Positions 6,995 to 15,740 of a stretch of 25,559 bases of DNA are shown in pieces; position 1 is the stretch's first letter, and each line of letters begins with the position of its first letter. The stretch lies in assembly GCA_964530165.1 (NCBI GenBank), contig CAZGYE010000042.1, forward strand, positions 1 to 25,559, read 5' to 3'. Source of the DNA: CAZGYE01 sp964530165 (GTDB lineage Bacteria > Planctomycetota > Planctomycetia > Planctomycetales > Planctomycetaceae). A program made the translations under genes and the position numbers. Under the pieces are notes generated by a model. It saw only the letters and a list, made by a program, of their open reading frames with translations, searched no databases and was not told the DNA's origin.

Positions 6995-9508
6995 ATGAAA
7001 CCGACACTGACTGTCGTTTCGTTCCGCTCGGTAGTGATGACGTTGGCAGGTCTGCTGACCGCCGCGTCACAGACGCCCTCGGAGGAGACGTCTTCAGTGT
7101 TCCAGACCACCGGGGCCAAACAGTACCAGTCCAAGGTCACCTCCGGCCGGCACGAGTACAGCGTCCTCATGGGCGGCACCGTGGACATGGACAACACCAT
7201 CACGCGGAACTATGAGACGTTCCAAATCGCTTTTCAGCCCAACGTGTCGCTGACGATCGAGAACACGGGCGACACGCCGGTGGTTAACCCGCGAGTCGTC
7301 ACCAACGGCAAACGACGCTGGTGGAACCTCGATGAGTTGCTGCGTGAAATTCTCGCCGGGGCAAAAAACGATCAGGAGAAGGTGCTATTGATCTGGGATT
7401 TCGTCCGCAGGAACCGTCACCACGACGATCCGATTTTTGTGGACGACGAGCTGCACGATCCGGTGAAGATGCTCTGCGTCTTCGGAGGCGGCTTGTGCGA
7501 CGACTCGGGTGCGGTCGGTTGTTCGCTCTTTTATCACGCGGGCTTCAACCGGCAGAAATACGGCCGCAATCCCAAGACGCGGGCGCTGCACGGGCACGTG
7601 ATGTGCGAGGTGTTCCTCGACGGCGACTACCAGTTTCTCGACATCGACGAGGATGCATTCTACCTGGACCGTGAGAACGAGCATCCGGTCAGCGGCGATG
7701 CGCTGGCCCGCGACCATGATCTGGTGAAGCGCGAGCACTCGTTTGGGCCGATCTTTCAAGGCTGGCAGGTTGGTGAGAAGGCTGCCGCCCTGTTCGGCAG
7801 CGATGACGAGGCCGGCTTCCGCGCCGCGGCCGGGCATCGCATCGACATGACGCTGCGGCCCGGCGAGAAGATCGTCTACCGCTGGGACAACGTGGGCAAG
7901 TTCGCCAGCGACGGCCCAAGGGGACGCCGGTTCTGGGGCAACTCCCTGCACGTTTATTCGCCGCGATTGGATGCCGACGCGTACCGGCTCGGCATCTCGG
8001 CTGAGAAAGACATTCGCCCGGCCAAAGGAGGCTCGCAAGCAAGCACCCTGGCCGGAACGACGAAGGACGCTTTTCTCGTCTACGAAATGAAAAGTCCATA
8101 CGCGGCCTGCGGCGGTCGAGTCCACGCGGAGTTTCTCGGTCAGACTGCGGAGGACCGCTTCGAGATTTCACTCTCGCTGGACAACAAAAGCTGGAAGAAA
8201 GTATGGAACGGCTCGGGCAAAGGGGCGGTTCGCTGCCAGGCCGACCTGGATGGACAGCTCGAAATCAAGAAGCGGCCGCCCAAGTACCGGTACTGGGTTC
8301 GGGTGTCGCTTGGATCGAAAGCGACAGGTTCGGCGCAACTGGCCGCGCTCTCGATCGAGACCGACCTGATGACCTCGCCGCATTCGCTGCCGCGTCTCAG
8401 CCTGGGGCAGAACAAGGTCGTCTACACCGATGAGACAACCGGACCGCATGAGGTGACCGTCACACACCTCTGGCGAGAGAGCAGCAACATCATTCCGCCC
8501 AAGCCGCCCCGACAGCCGCTGTTCCCGACACATGACGCCGTCGTTGGCAAGTCGACGTTCCAGTTCCGTTGGCCGGCGGTTTCCGGCGCGGCCCGGTACC
8601 ACATCCAGGTGAGCCGCTCTGCGGACATGAAGTTGTGCTATCGGCCGTGCTTCGACACGATCATCGAGACGACTTCGCACGGTTCTCCATTCACGGGGAT
8701 GTTCAGCCCCGACGTGGACTACTACTGGCGAGTGCGGCCGCAAGATGAGCATGGTGTCTGGGGACAGTGGAGTCCCGTGTGGCACTTCCGCTTTCGTGGT
8801 CCGCGTGTGCCGGTCAATGTGAAGTACGTCCAGCAGAAAAACGGCGAGATCACCATCCACTGGGAGCCCAATCCGCGCGGGCCGCGGCCGGTGGCTTACG
8901 ACGTTTACGGCAGCGACGAGCGAGGCTTTTCCATCAGCAGCAAGCCCTATGACGTGAAGGGGCTGGGTCGTCAGCCGTCGAACCTGCTGTCCCGCACCAC
9001 CAAGACTGAAATGCTGGTCGTCACCCCTGAGGCACCGCAGCCAGCCATGAACCGCAGCTTCTACCGCGTCGTTGCCATTGACCGTCGCGGCACCGAAAGC
9101 GGATGCTCGGATTACGTTGAGCTGCCTCACCCGTACATTCTGTCGCGGCCGAAGACGGACGCGGTCGTCGGCCGAGTGTACAGCTACCAGATCGAGACGC
9201 TGCGGTCCCTCGGCGACCTCCAGCACCGCTACGCTCCAACAACCCAGAAATACTGGGAAAAGGAAGCCTACGAATTCGCGTTATTGCAGGGACCGGCGTG
9301 GCTGAAGCTGGACCGTCAATCCGGCCGGCTCTCCGGCGCGCCGCGAGCCGGCGACGCCGGTGTGAATGACGTGCGGATCTCCGCGAAGCGTCTTTTTCCG
9401 CTTGAAGTGAAGGCGAATGACCGCCGCGGCCAGGTGTTCCAAAAGGCGGCCGAGAGATTTCAAGCCAGTCACCAGCAGCGGTTTCAGATCCGCGTGCGGG
9501 TTGAGTAG
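6995..9508 (+). CDS. Secreted transglutaminase-like protein with fibronectin-III modules (paralogue)
   Basis: The protein has 837 residues. ATG 6995, shortly after an AGAGAG purine run, is chosen because the signal-like N-terminus (MKPTLTVVSF, then VVMTLAGLLTAASQ) begins there; earlier starts prepend an arginine-rich stretch. Catalytic candidates align with the neighbour: Cys168 (GGGLCDDSGAV), His201 (GHVMCEVFLDG) and Asp216 (YQFLDIDED). Fibronectin-like modules begin near residues 505 and 603, with YYWRVRPQDEHGVWGQWS and YDVYGSDERGFS mirroring the paralogue. A short Ig-like segment (GPAWLKLDRQSGRLSGAPRA) lies near 765-785. The C-terminus after about 800 differs from the paralogue. The dehydrogenase-cytochrome gene follows 55 nt downstream. 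The likely role is extracellular or periplasmic peptide or glycoprotein processing, an inference from fold only. Confidence 0.8.
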   Translation: MKPTLTVVSFRSVVMTLAGLLTAASQTPSEETSSVFQTTGAKQYQSKVTSGRHEYSVLMGGTVDMDNTITRNYETFQIAFQPNVSLTIENTGDTPVVNPRVVTNGKRRWWNLDELLREILAGAKNDQEKVLLIWDFVRRNRHHDDPIFVDDELHDPVKMLCVFGGGLCDDSGAVGCSLFYHAGFNRQKYGRNPKTRALHGHVMCEVFLDGDYQFLDIDEDAFYLDRENEHPVSGDALARDHDLVKREHSFGPIFQGWQVGEKAAALFGSDDEAGFRAAAGHRIDMTLRPGEKIVYRWDNVGKFASDGPRGRRFWGNSLHVYSPRLDADAYRLGISAEKDIRPAKGGSQASTLAGTTKDAFLVYEMKSPYAACGGRVHAEFLGQTAEDRFEISLSLDNKSWKKVWNGSGKGAVRCQADLDGQLEIKKRPPKYRYWVRVSLGSKATGSAQLAALSIETDLMTSPHSLPRLSLGQNKVVYTDETTGPHEVTVTHLWRESSNIIPPKPPRQPLFPTHDAVVGKSTFQFRWPAVSGAARYHIQVSRSADMKLCYRPCFDTIIETTSHGSPFTGMFSPDVDYYWRVRPQDEHGVWGQWSPVWHFRFRGPRVPVNVKYVQQKNGEITIHWEPNPRGPRPVAYDVYGSDERGFSISSKPYDVKGLGRQPSNLLSRTTKTEMLVVTPEAPQPAMNRSFYRVVAIDRRGTESGCSDYVELPHPYILSRPKTDAVVGRVYSYQIETLRSLGDLQHRYAPTTQKYWEKEAYEFALLQGPAWLKLDRQSGRLSGAPRAGDAGVNDVRISAKRLFPLEVKANDRRGQVFQKAAERFQASHQQRFQIRVRVE

Positions 9509-9563
9509 GGTTCTGTCAAATTCGTTTATCCGGGTATCACAACTAGTATCTGAGAATTTCGTC

Positions 9564-12500
9564 ATGCGTATTCCAGAGTTCTTGGCTGCCGTTGGCGTTG
9601 GTGGATTGCTCGTCACTGGGTCGATTTTCCAAGTGGCGTTGCCGGCGGAAAAGGGAGGAACTGCGCGGCTGTACGGTATCGAGACGCGGGTGCCGTGGAC
9701 CACGTCGAACATCAAAGGAACGCCCGACCCGCCCGCTCCCTATCGAATCGAGCGTGCATTCCCCAAGCTCAAGTTCACCGAGCCGCTGGCGCTGACCCGT
9801 GCACCAGGGACCGATCGCCTGTTTGTCGCCGAGCGGTACGGCAAGATTTTCTCCTTCCCCAACACGCCGCAGGCAGAGAAGGCCGACTTGTTTCTCGATC
9901 TGGGCAACGTCGTTTACGGATTGGCGTTCCACCCACAATTCTCGAAGAACGGCTATGTCTACGTCAGCTACATCATCGATCCCAAGGAAGAGCTGCCGCG
10001 AGGAACACATCTTTCCCGGTTTCAAGTCAGCCGTGACGACCCGTTCCGCTGCGATAAGAGCACCGAGAAACTCCTGCTGGAGTGGCCCTCGGGCGGACAC
10101 AACGGCGGCTGCCTGAAATTTGGACCGGACGGCTACCTGTACATCGCCACCGGCGACTCCAGCGGGTTTGCCGACGAATACCAGACCGGCCAGGACATCA
10201 GCAATCTGCCAGCCTCGGTCCTGCGCATCGACGTCGATCGTTCCGACGACGGCAAGGCGTATGGAATTCCCAAGGACAATCCGTTTGTGGGTGTCCCGGG
10301 CGCCCGGGGGGAAATTTGGGCCTATGGACTCAGACAAGTCTGGAAGATGAGTTTCGACCGCGTCACGGGTGATCTGTGGGGCGGCAATGTCGGACAGGAC
10401 CTGTGGGAGATGGTCGTCAGAATCCAGCGGGGCGGCAACTACGGTTGGAGCGTGACCGAGGGAAGCCATCCGTTTCTTCCCCAGCGCAAGAAAGGGCCGA
10501 CTCCCATCCTGCCGCCGATCGTCGAGTACAATCATACCGAGGGGCGTTCCGTCACGGGCGGTTTCGTTTACCACGGGTCACGATTGAAGGACTTAGTCGG
10601 CGCGTACATCTACGGCGACTACGACACCGGCCGGGTCTGGGGCCTGCGAATGGACCGCTCGAGACGCAAGGTCACCTGGCACCAAGAGCTAGTCGATACA
10701 AGCCTGCGGCTGGTCGGTTTTGGGGAAGACCAGGCCGGTGAGCTGTATCTGGTCGATCACATGGGCGGCGGCATTCATCGTCTCATCGGGGCCGAAACGT
10801 CGACAGAGACATCCGAGTTCCCGCGCCAGCTCAGCCAGACCGGACTGTTCGCATCGACCGCGGACCATGTTCCGGCTGCGGGGCTGATTCCTTATTCGAT
10901 CAACGCGCCCATGTGGATCGACGGCGCCGACAAAGAACGCTTCCTGGCACTGCCGGGCGATTCGAAAATCGAGTTCGACGCCCTCGAGTTCCCGCAGCCG
11001 GCGCCGGGCGTCCCGCACGGCTGGAAGTTTCCCAACGGGACGGTGATCGTCGAAACCATTTCTCTGGAAATGGAAAAAGGAAACCCGTCCAGCCGCCGTC
11101 GGCTGGAGACGCGGATTCTGCACCACGAACGTCTGGCCGGAACCAAAGAAGTCGGCGATCAGTATTGGCAGGGCTACACGTACGTGTGGAACGATCGGCA
11201 AACCGACGCGGTCTTGCTGGAGGACCCCAACGGCCTGGATCGGACCTTCACGATCAGCGATCCCGATGCTCCCGGCGGCAAGCTGCAACAGACCTGGCAT
11301 TTCCACAGCCGTGCGGAATGTTCCGTCTGTCACAACATGGCGGCCAAGTTTGTGCTGGGAATCAACACGCTGCAAATGAACAAAGACCACGACTACGGCG
11401 GCGTGGTCGCCAACCAGTTGAGCACCCTGGAGCATCTGGGCCTGTTCACCGAACCCTTGCCCCGACGTCCCCAAGAGCTGCCGCGATTGGTGAGTTATGC
11501 CGACAAAACACAGCCCCTGGATCGAAGAGCCCGCTCGTATCTGCACGCCAACTGTGCTCACTGTCACCGCAAGTGGGGCGGCGGCAATTCCGAATTCCGG
11601 CTGTTGTACCCCCTCAATCTCGCCGAGACGAAAGCTGTCGGAGCTCGTCCGGGACAGGGGACCTTCCACATTTCCAACGCCCGAGTCCTGGCGCCCGGAG
11701 ACCCGTATCGTTCCGTCTTGTTCTACCGCATGGCGAAACTCGGTACAGGACGGATGCCGCGCATCGGTTCGAGGGTCGTCGACGAGCGTGGTCTGCGCCT
11801 GATTCACGACTGGATCGAACAGTTGCCCGCCAACACCGGTGACGGGGAAAACGCGGAAGTCGTGGCTCGACTTCGGGCCGAAGCCGTTTCGGCATTGAAC
11901 GATCTCCGCACTCACGGCGGCGCTTCGGCCGACGTGCGGGCCAAGCAGATTGACCGGCTCCTGGCGTCGACCGGTGCGGCGCTGCGGCTGCTGCAGGCCG
12001 TCAGCGAGCAATCGTTGACCGAACCCATCCGGAACGAGGTGATCGCCAGGGCAACGAAACACCCCGCCTCCTACGTGCGGGATTTGTTCGAGCGGTTCCT
12101 TCCGGAAGCGCAACGGACGAAGCGACTGGGCAGCGTGATCAAGCCGGAGGAGATTCTCGCCCTGCCCGGCGACATGGCCCACGGCAAGCAGATCTTCTTC
12201 GAAGCGGCCGGTCTGCAGTGCAAGAACTGCCATCGCATCGACGGCAAGGGGACCGAGCTTGGTCCCGATCTGAGCCAAATCGGCAAGAAGTACAACCGGG
12301 CCGAGCTGCTCGACACGATCCTGAATCCGTCGAAGGTCATCGATCCGAAATTTGCCGCCTACCTGCTGGAGACCACCAAGGGCCGGGTCTACACGGGGCT
12401 GTTGGTGAAGAAAACGGCGGACGAAGTCGTTCTGAAGGATTCCGAAAACAAACTTGTGCGCTTGAGGGCGGCCGAGGTAGAACTGCTCATTCCACAACAG

Positions 12501-12587
12501 AAATCATTGATGCCCGAGCTTCTGTTGCGCGACATGACGGCCCGCGAAGTCGCCGACTTGACGGCCTATCTGAACTCTCTCAAGTAG
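9564..12587 (+). CDS. Glucose/sorbosone dehydrogenase fused to tri-haem cytochrome c domains
   Basis: This secreted quinoprotein-like oxidoreductase has 1007 residues and an N-terminal signal sequence (about 1-28). Residues ~50-415 form a PQQ-type soluble glucose/sorbosone dehydrogenase propeller: LFVAERYGKIFSFP, then GGHNGG with His179 at the place of the catalytic base of soluble glucose dehydrogenases, then EIWAYGLRQVWKMSFD and GGNYGW. The middle part carries two haem c motifs, CSVCH at 586-590 and CAHCH at 664-668. The C-terminal PVC-type haem-binding domain has CKNCH at 886-890 with GTELGPDLSQIG after it. Three haems on one chain suggest that electrons from sugar oxidation pass straight to an electron-transport partner. 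ATG 9564 is chosen because the signal peptide starts there; the ribosome site is weak. The sulfatase follows 26 nt downstream, probably in the same transcript. Cofactor and substrate are inferred. Confidence 0.88.
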   Translation: MRIPEFLAAVGVGGLLVTGSIFQVALPAEKGGTARLYGIETRVPWTTSNIKGTPDPPAPYRIERAFPKLKFTEPLALTRAPGTDRLFVAERYGKIFSFPNTPQAEKADLFLDLGNVVYGLAFHPQFSKNGYVYVSYIIDPKEELPRGTHLSRFQVSRDDPFRCDKSTEKLLLEWPSGGHNGGCLKFGPDGYLYIATGDSSGFADEYQTGQDISNLPASVLRIDVDRSDDGKAYGIPKDNPFVGVPGARGEIWAYGLRQVWKMSFDRVTGDLWGGNVGQDLWEMVVRIQRGGNYGWSVTEGSHPFLPQRKKGPTPILPPIVEYNHTEGRSVTGGFVYHGSRLKDLVGAYIYGDYDTGRVWGLRMDRSRRKVTWHQELVDTSLRLVGFGEDQAGELYLVDHMGGGIHRLIGAETSTETSEFPRQLSQTGLFASTADHVPAAGLIPYSINAPMWIDGADKERFLALPGDSKIEFDALEFPQPAPGVPHGWKFPNGTVIVETISLEMEKGNPSSRRRLETRILHHERLAGTKEVGDQYWQGYTYVWNDRQTDAVLLEDPNGLDRTFTISDPDAPGGKLQQTWHFHSRAECSVCHNMAAKFVLGINTLQMNKDHDYGGVVANQLSTLEHLGLFTEPLPRRPQELPRLVSYADKTQPLDRRARSYLHANCAHCHRKWGGGNSEFRLLYPLNLAETKAVGARPGQGTFHISNARVLAPGDPYRSVLFYRMAKLGTGRMPRIGSRVVDERGLRLIHDWIEQLPANTGDGENAEVVARLRAEAVSALNDLRTHGGASADVRAKQIDRLLASTGAALRLLQAVSEQSLTEPIRNEVIARATKHPASYVRDLFERFLPEAQRTKRLGSVIKPEEILALPGDMAHGKQIFFEAAGLQCKNCHRIDGKGTELGPDLSQIGKKYNRAELLDTILNPSKVIDPKFAAYLLETTKGRVYTGLLVKKTADEVVLKDSENKLVRLRAAEVELLIPQQKSLMPELLLRDMTAREVADLTAYLNSLK

Positions 12588-12613
12588 CCGGACCGACTGC
12601 AGGAGTTTCCAAA

Positions 12614-14368
12614 ATGGTACGACAATCGATCGTCTTCTTGCTGGTTGCAATCGTGTTGTCCTCTCTCTTCACGAGCCCAACGGCTGCCGCCGAGAGGCCG
12701 AACGTCATTCTGGTGATGACGGACGATCAAGGCATCGGCGACTTCGGCGTGATGGGCAACAAGGTGATCGAGACGCCGCACATCGACGCCATGGCCCAGC
12801 GCAGCGCTTCGATGAGCACGTTCTACGTCAGCCCGGTCTGTTCGCCCACGCGGGCCTGCCTGATGACCGGCCGTTACAACTACCGCACGCGCTGCATCGA
12901 CACCTACCTCGGCCGCTCGATGATGGACCCCGACGAAGTGACCGTGGCTGAGGTCTTGTCCAAAGCCGGTTACGCCACGGGGATTTTCGGCAAGTGGCAT
13001 CTGGGCGATTGCTATCCGATGCGGCCCATCGACCAGGGATTCGAGGAATCGCTCGTCCTCCGCGGCGGCGGTCTGGCGCAGCCGTCCGAGCCGCGGGAGA
13101 ACAATCGCCGCTATACCAACCCCATCCTCTTCCACAACGGCAAGCAGGTGCAGACGACCGGCTATTGCACCAACGTGTACTTCGACGCAGCGCAGCGGTT
13201 CATCGAGAAGGCCCACAAGTCCAAACGCAACTTCTTCGTCTATCTGCCGACCAATGCACCGCACGGCCCGTACCACGACGTTCCCGAAGACTTGCGGAAG
13301 CACTACATGAAGAAAGACTTGGCCGGCATCATGGTTGCCAAGCCGAAAGGCAAACGGCTCGACGCAGCGATCGACAGGTTGGCCCGCATCGCGGCGATGA
13401 TCACCAACGTGGACCAGAACATGGGCCGTCTGTTCGGCAAGCTGGATGCGTTGGGAATCACCGACAACACGCTGGTCATCTTCCTGGTGGACAACGGGCC
13501 GAACACGCTGCGGTATGTGCGCGAGCTGCGGGGCATGAAGAGCTACGTGCACGAAGGCGGCATCCGGTCACCCCTCTGGCTCCATTGGCCCGCGCGGTTC
13601 AAGCCCGGACAGACGCGCGACGAGGTCGCCGCCCACATCGACCTGATGCCCACGATCCTGGAGGCATGCGGCGTCGATCCGCCCAAGGGCCTCCGCCTTG
13701 ATGGTCGCAGCCTGCTGGGGCTGCTGGAAGGCAGAGAAGTCGACTGGCCATACCGCACGATCGTGATTCAATCGCATCGCGGCGACGCTCCGATGCGTTA
13801 CCACAACTTTATGATCCGCGATCCGCGCTGGAAGCTGCTTCATGCCAGTGGTTTCGGACGCGAGCGTTTCGACGGCCCACCGAAATTCGAGCTGTACGAC
13901 GTCCTCAACGATCCGGGCGAAACCACGAACCTGATCGACCAGAAGCCGGAAGTCTTCGCCCGGCTCAGAAAGGCCTACGACGAGTGGTTCGACGACGTCT
14001 CCCGCACACGGCCGGACAACTACGCCCCACCTCGCATCTACGTCGGCACGCCGCACGAAAACCCAACCGTGCTCACCCGGCAAGACTGGCGCGGCGGCAC
14101 CTGGGCGCGAAACTCGATAGGTTACTGGGAGTTGCACGTGGCCAAGGCGGGCCAATACGACGTCCGTTTGTTGTTCGACCCGAAGGACGCAGCGGGCTTT
14201 GCCGAGTTGAGAATCGCAGGCGTCGCTAAGCGCACCCAGATCGCCGCCGACGCGACTTCCTGCGAGTTCACCGGCGTCGAGCTTCCTGCCGGCGACACAC
14301 AGCTCCACGCCACGCTGTCACATGGCGACGACCGGCGCGGCGTTTATCACGTCATCGTGACACAGTGA
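12614..14368 (+). CDS. Secreted formylglycine-dependent sulfatase
   Basis: The protein has 584 residues, with ATG 12614 and AGGAG 9 nt upstream. Residues 1-26 are a signal peptide ending TAAA. Metal ligands lie in VMTDDQG (Asp37, Asp38). The sulfatase signature CSPTRACLMTGR begins at Cys76, which is converted to formylglycine in this family. The second signature GKWHLG is at 126-131 (Lys127, His129). VDNGPN and DLMPTILEACGV mark the later core. The last ~110 residues form a beta-rich tail (after NPTVLTRQDWRGGTW) like the C-terminal domain seen in arylsulfatase-type planctomycete enzymes. It would remove sulfate esters from glycans outside the cytoplasm. The maturation enzyme is not in this window. 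Grouping with the dehydrogenase and upstream sialidase suggests polysaccharide or mucin-type glycan use, which is inference. Confidence 0.93.
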   Translation: MVRQSIVFLLVAIVLSSLFTSPTAAAERPNVILVMTDDQGIGDFGVMGNKVIETPHIDAMAQRSASMSTFYVSPVCSPTRACLMTGRYNYRTRCIDTYLGRSMMDPDEVTVAEVLSKAGYATGIFGKWHLGDCYPMRPIDQGFEESLVLRGGGLAQPSEPRENNRRYTNPILFHNGKQVQTTGYCTNVYFDAAQRFIEKAHKSKRNFFVYLPTNAPHGPYHDVPEDLRKHYMKKDLAGIMVAKPKGKRLDAAIDRLARIAAMITNVDQNMGRLFGKLDALGITDNTLVIFLVDNGPNTLRYVRELRGMKSYVHEGGIRSPLWLHWPARFKPGQTRDEVAAHIDLMPTILEACGVDPPKGLRLDGRSLLGLLEGREVDWPYRTIVIQSHRGDAPMRYHNFMIRDPRWKLLHASGFGRERFDGPPKFELYDVLNDPGETTNLIDQKPEVFARLRKAYDEWFDDVSRTRPDNYAPPRIYVGTPHENPTVLTRQDWRGGTWARNSIGYWELHVAKAGQYDVRLLFDPKDAAGFAELRIAGVAKRTQIAADATSCEFTGVELPAGDTQLHATLSHGDDRRGVYHVIVTQ

Positions 14369-14377
14369 GCATTTTTT

Positions 14378-14395
14378 GGAAATCAAGTGATTTCC
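14378..14395. repeat. Perfect inverted repeat after the sulfatase
   Basis: GGAAATCA and TGATTTCC pair across a 2-nt AG centre, 10 nt past the sulfatase stop. The T-run (14372-14377) precedes the stem on the plus strand, so it does not have the stem-then-U layout of an intrinsic terminator for the sulfatase. It may still mark a 3' end. Confidence 0.4.
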
Positions 14396-14401
14396 TGATG
14401 A

Positions 14402-14764
14402 AGACGCGAGCGCTACAATGTCGATAGGGAGTATGAACGGCAATGTACCGTCGATCCGAGAGAAGTCCACGACTGGACTAGACTCAAACTCGGACAATCA
14501 CTACAAGGCCGTTCCCACGATGTCTGGTTTTCACTGCTCAGATTGTGGTCGGTGGGAATGAAACCGATGTCCGCCGTCAATTCGGAATTCGATCGGTTTT
14601 GCACATTCCAGCACTACACCCGCGCCTGGGAGGTCGGTACAGGGCTGCGTGTCTCTCTGGCGCCCGGCCGATACCGGATCACCGGTGAAGAGCAACTCAA
14701 CGGTGTCCGCTATTTTCGACTAGAAGGCGCGTATCGCATCGATACCCGCGAAATCTCTCGGTAA
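14402..14764 (+). pseudogene. Degraded or start-less reading frame, unknown family
   Basis: After a stop at 14399-14401 one frame stays open for 120 codons to TAA at 14762. It has natural protein-like composition throughout, for example RERYNVDREYERQCTVDPRE and later APGRYRITGEEQLNGVRYF. It has no ATG, GTG or TTG before the TTG at 14543, which would discard the first 47 residues, and no ribosome site. The first in-frame ATG is at 14558. The best reading is a gene that lost its 5' end, or a remnant of a transferred gene. No family is recognised. Confidence 0.35.
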
Positions 14765-15256
14765 CGGCGCTCCCCGCTCACGGAATTCGCTGACGACGCC
14801 CTCTGTCCGGCCAGCCAGAAACCGAGGGAACGACCGAAAGCGTAGGCGCTCGCCCGGAACGGAATCGACAAGGAATCCGTCCCGGCTCCACTTCCGGCCG
14901 ATGGTCCCTCGGCTCAGCGATCGTTAGCAGCCGATGTTGGCTTGAATCGCCGAGTGCTGACCAGCAAACCACGTGCCGACCGTTCGGCTGTGGATGCCGC
15001 TTCGACCTAAGTTGTTCCCGGCCGGTTGTTTTCGTCACGAGCATTCTTGTCCGGCGGCTGGCGAACGATTTCACCTGCCTGCAGTCTGAGCAGCCAGTGA
15101 GCATTCAACAAGCTGCGTTCCCGACGTCCGCGCCAAACAGATATTTTTCAGCATCTGGAACAGTCGACCTAGCCTGCGATCTGCCGCGGTCTTTGAAATC
15201 TCTGCGTGCCTTGCGTCGGCTGACGTGTTAAACTGATTTTAGTGGAGGAGAGCGAA
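14765..15256. other. Gene-poor intergenic stretch
   Basis: Nearly 500 bases contain no open frame of convincing composition on either strand, no recognisable RNA gene and no clear repeat. The promoter for the DUF1844-DUF1444 run should be near the right end; no clear consensus hexamer pair could be placed. Confidence 0.45.
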
Positions 15257-15709
15257 ATGCCGTCTGAAACGTCTAAAGGCCGTCCAAAACCTGAGATCAC
15301 CACCGACGAGGACTGGAAGCAGCGGGTCAAGGCCGAAGATGCTGCTCTGGACCAGAAACGCAAAGAGGAGTCCGCCGAGCAGCAGAAAGACGCCCCGCCA
15401 GGCGACGCCCAAGCCAATTCCGAGCAGCCCGAGCCGGCGGCCGATTACCACGACATTCCACCCGCAGAGTTCACCACGCTGGTCAGTATGTTTGCCACCC
15501 AGGCGATGGTCGCGCTCGGTGGTGTCCCCCACCCGGTGACCGGCAAGGCGGAAACGCAGCTTCCACTGGCCCGTCATTTCATCGACCTGCTGGATGTCTT
15601 GCAGGAAAAGACGACCGGCAACTTAGATGCCGCCGAGCAGTCGCTGCTGCAGTCGTCGCTGCACCAACTCCGCATGGCGTACATCGAGAAGACAAAGAGC
15701 AACGGCTGA
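15257..15709 (+). CDS. DUF1844 family protein
   Basis: A small cytoplasmic protein of 150 residues. ATG 15257 sits 6 nt after a strong GGAGGAG (15244-15250), which decides the start against an upstream GTG at 15242. The N-terminal half is charged and low-complexity (Lys/Glu/Gln-rich, probably disordered). The C-terminal half (about 70-145) carries the DUF1844 pattern: FTTLVSMFATQAMVALGGVP, then ARHFIDLLDVLQEKTTGNLD and LHQLRMAYIEKTK. The family is widespread in planctomycetes and other bacteria and has no established function. The DUF1444 gene starts 31 nt downstream, so the two are probably co-transcribed. Confidence 0.85.
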   Translation: MPSETSKGRPKPEITTDEDWKQRVKAEDAALDQKRKEESAEQQKDAPPGDAQANSEQPEPAADYHDIPPAEFTTLVSMFATQAMVALGGVPHPVTGKAETQLPLARHFIDLLDVLQEKTTGNLDAAEQSLLQSSLHQLRMAYIEKTKSNG

Positions 15710-15729
15710 AAAGACGTGCCCGGAAATTC

Positions 15730-15733
15730 GGAG
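15730..15733 (+). promoter_or_regulatory. Ribosome binding site deciding a TTG start
   Basis: GGAG lies 7 nt before TTG 15741. It is the only well-spaced ribosome site near the point where the DUF1444 protein's natural composition begins. Confidence 0.55.
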
Positions 15734-15740
15734 CAGTAGT

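Noticed and set aside
10689..12497. Long minus-strand open frame of 602 codons
   Set aside because: Antisense to the dehydrogenase-cytochrome gene, whose haem motifs and propeller prove the plus strand is coding.
14372..14395. Intrinsic terminator for the sulfatase
   Set aside because: The T-run comes before the stem on the transcribed strand, the wrong order for a rho-independent terminator.
14419..14562. Short 47-codon frame ending with a CSDCG segment
   Set aside because: A lone CxxC-like stretch in an overlapping frame without a ribosome site; the alternative frame across the same bases looks more protein-like.
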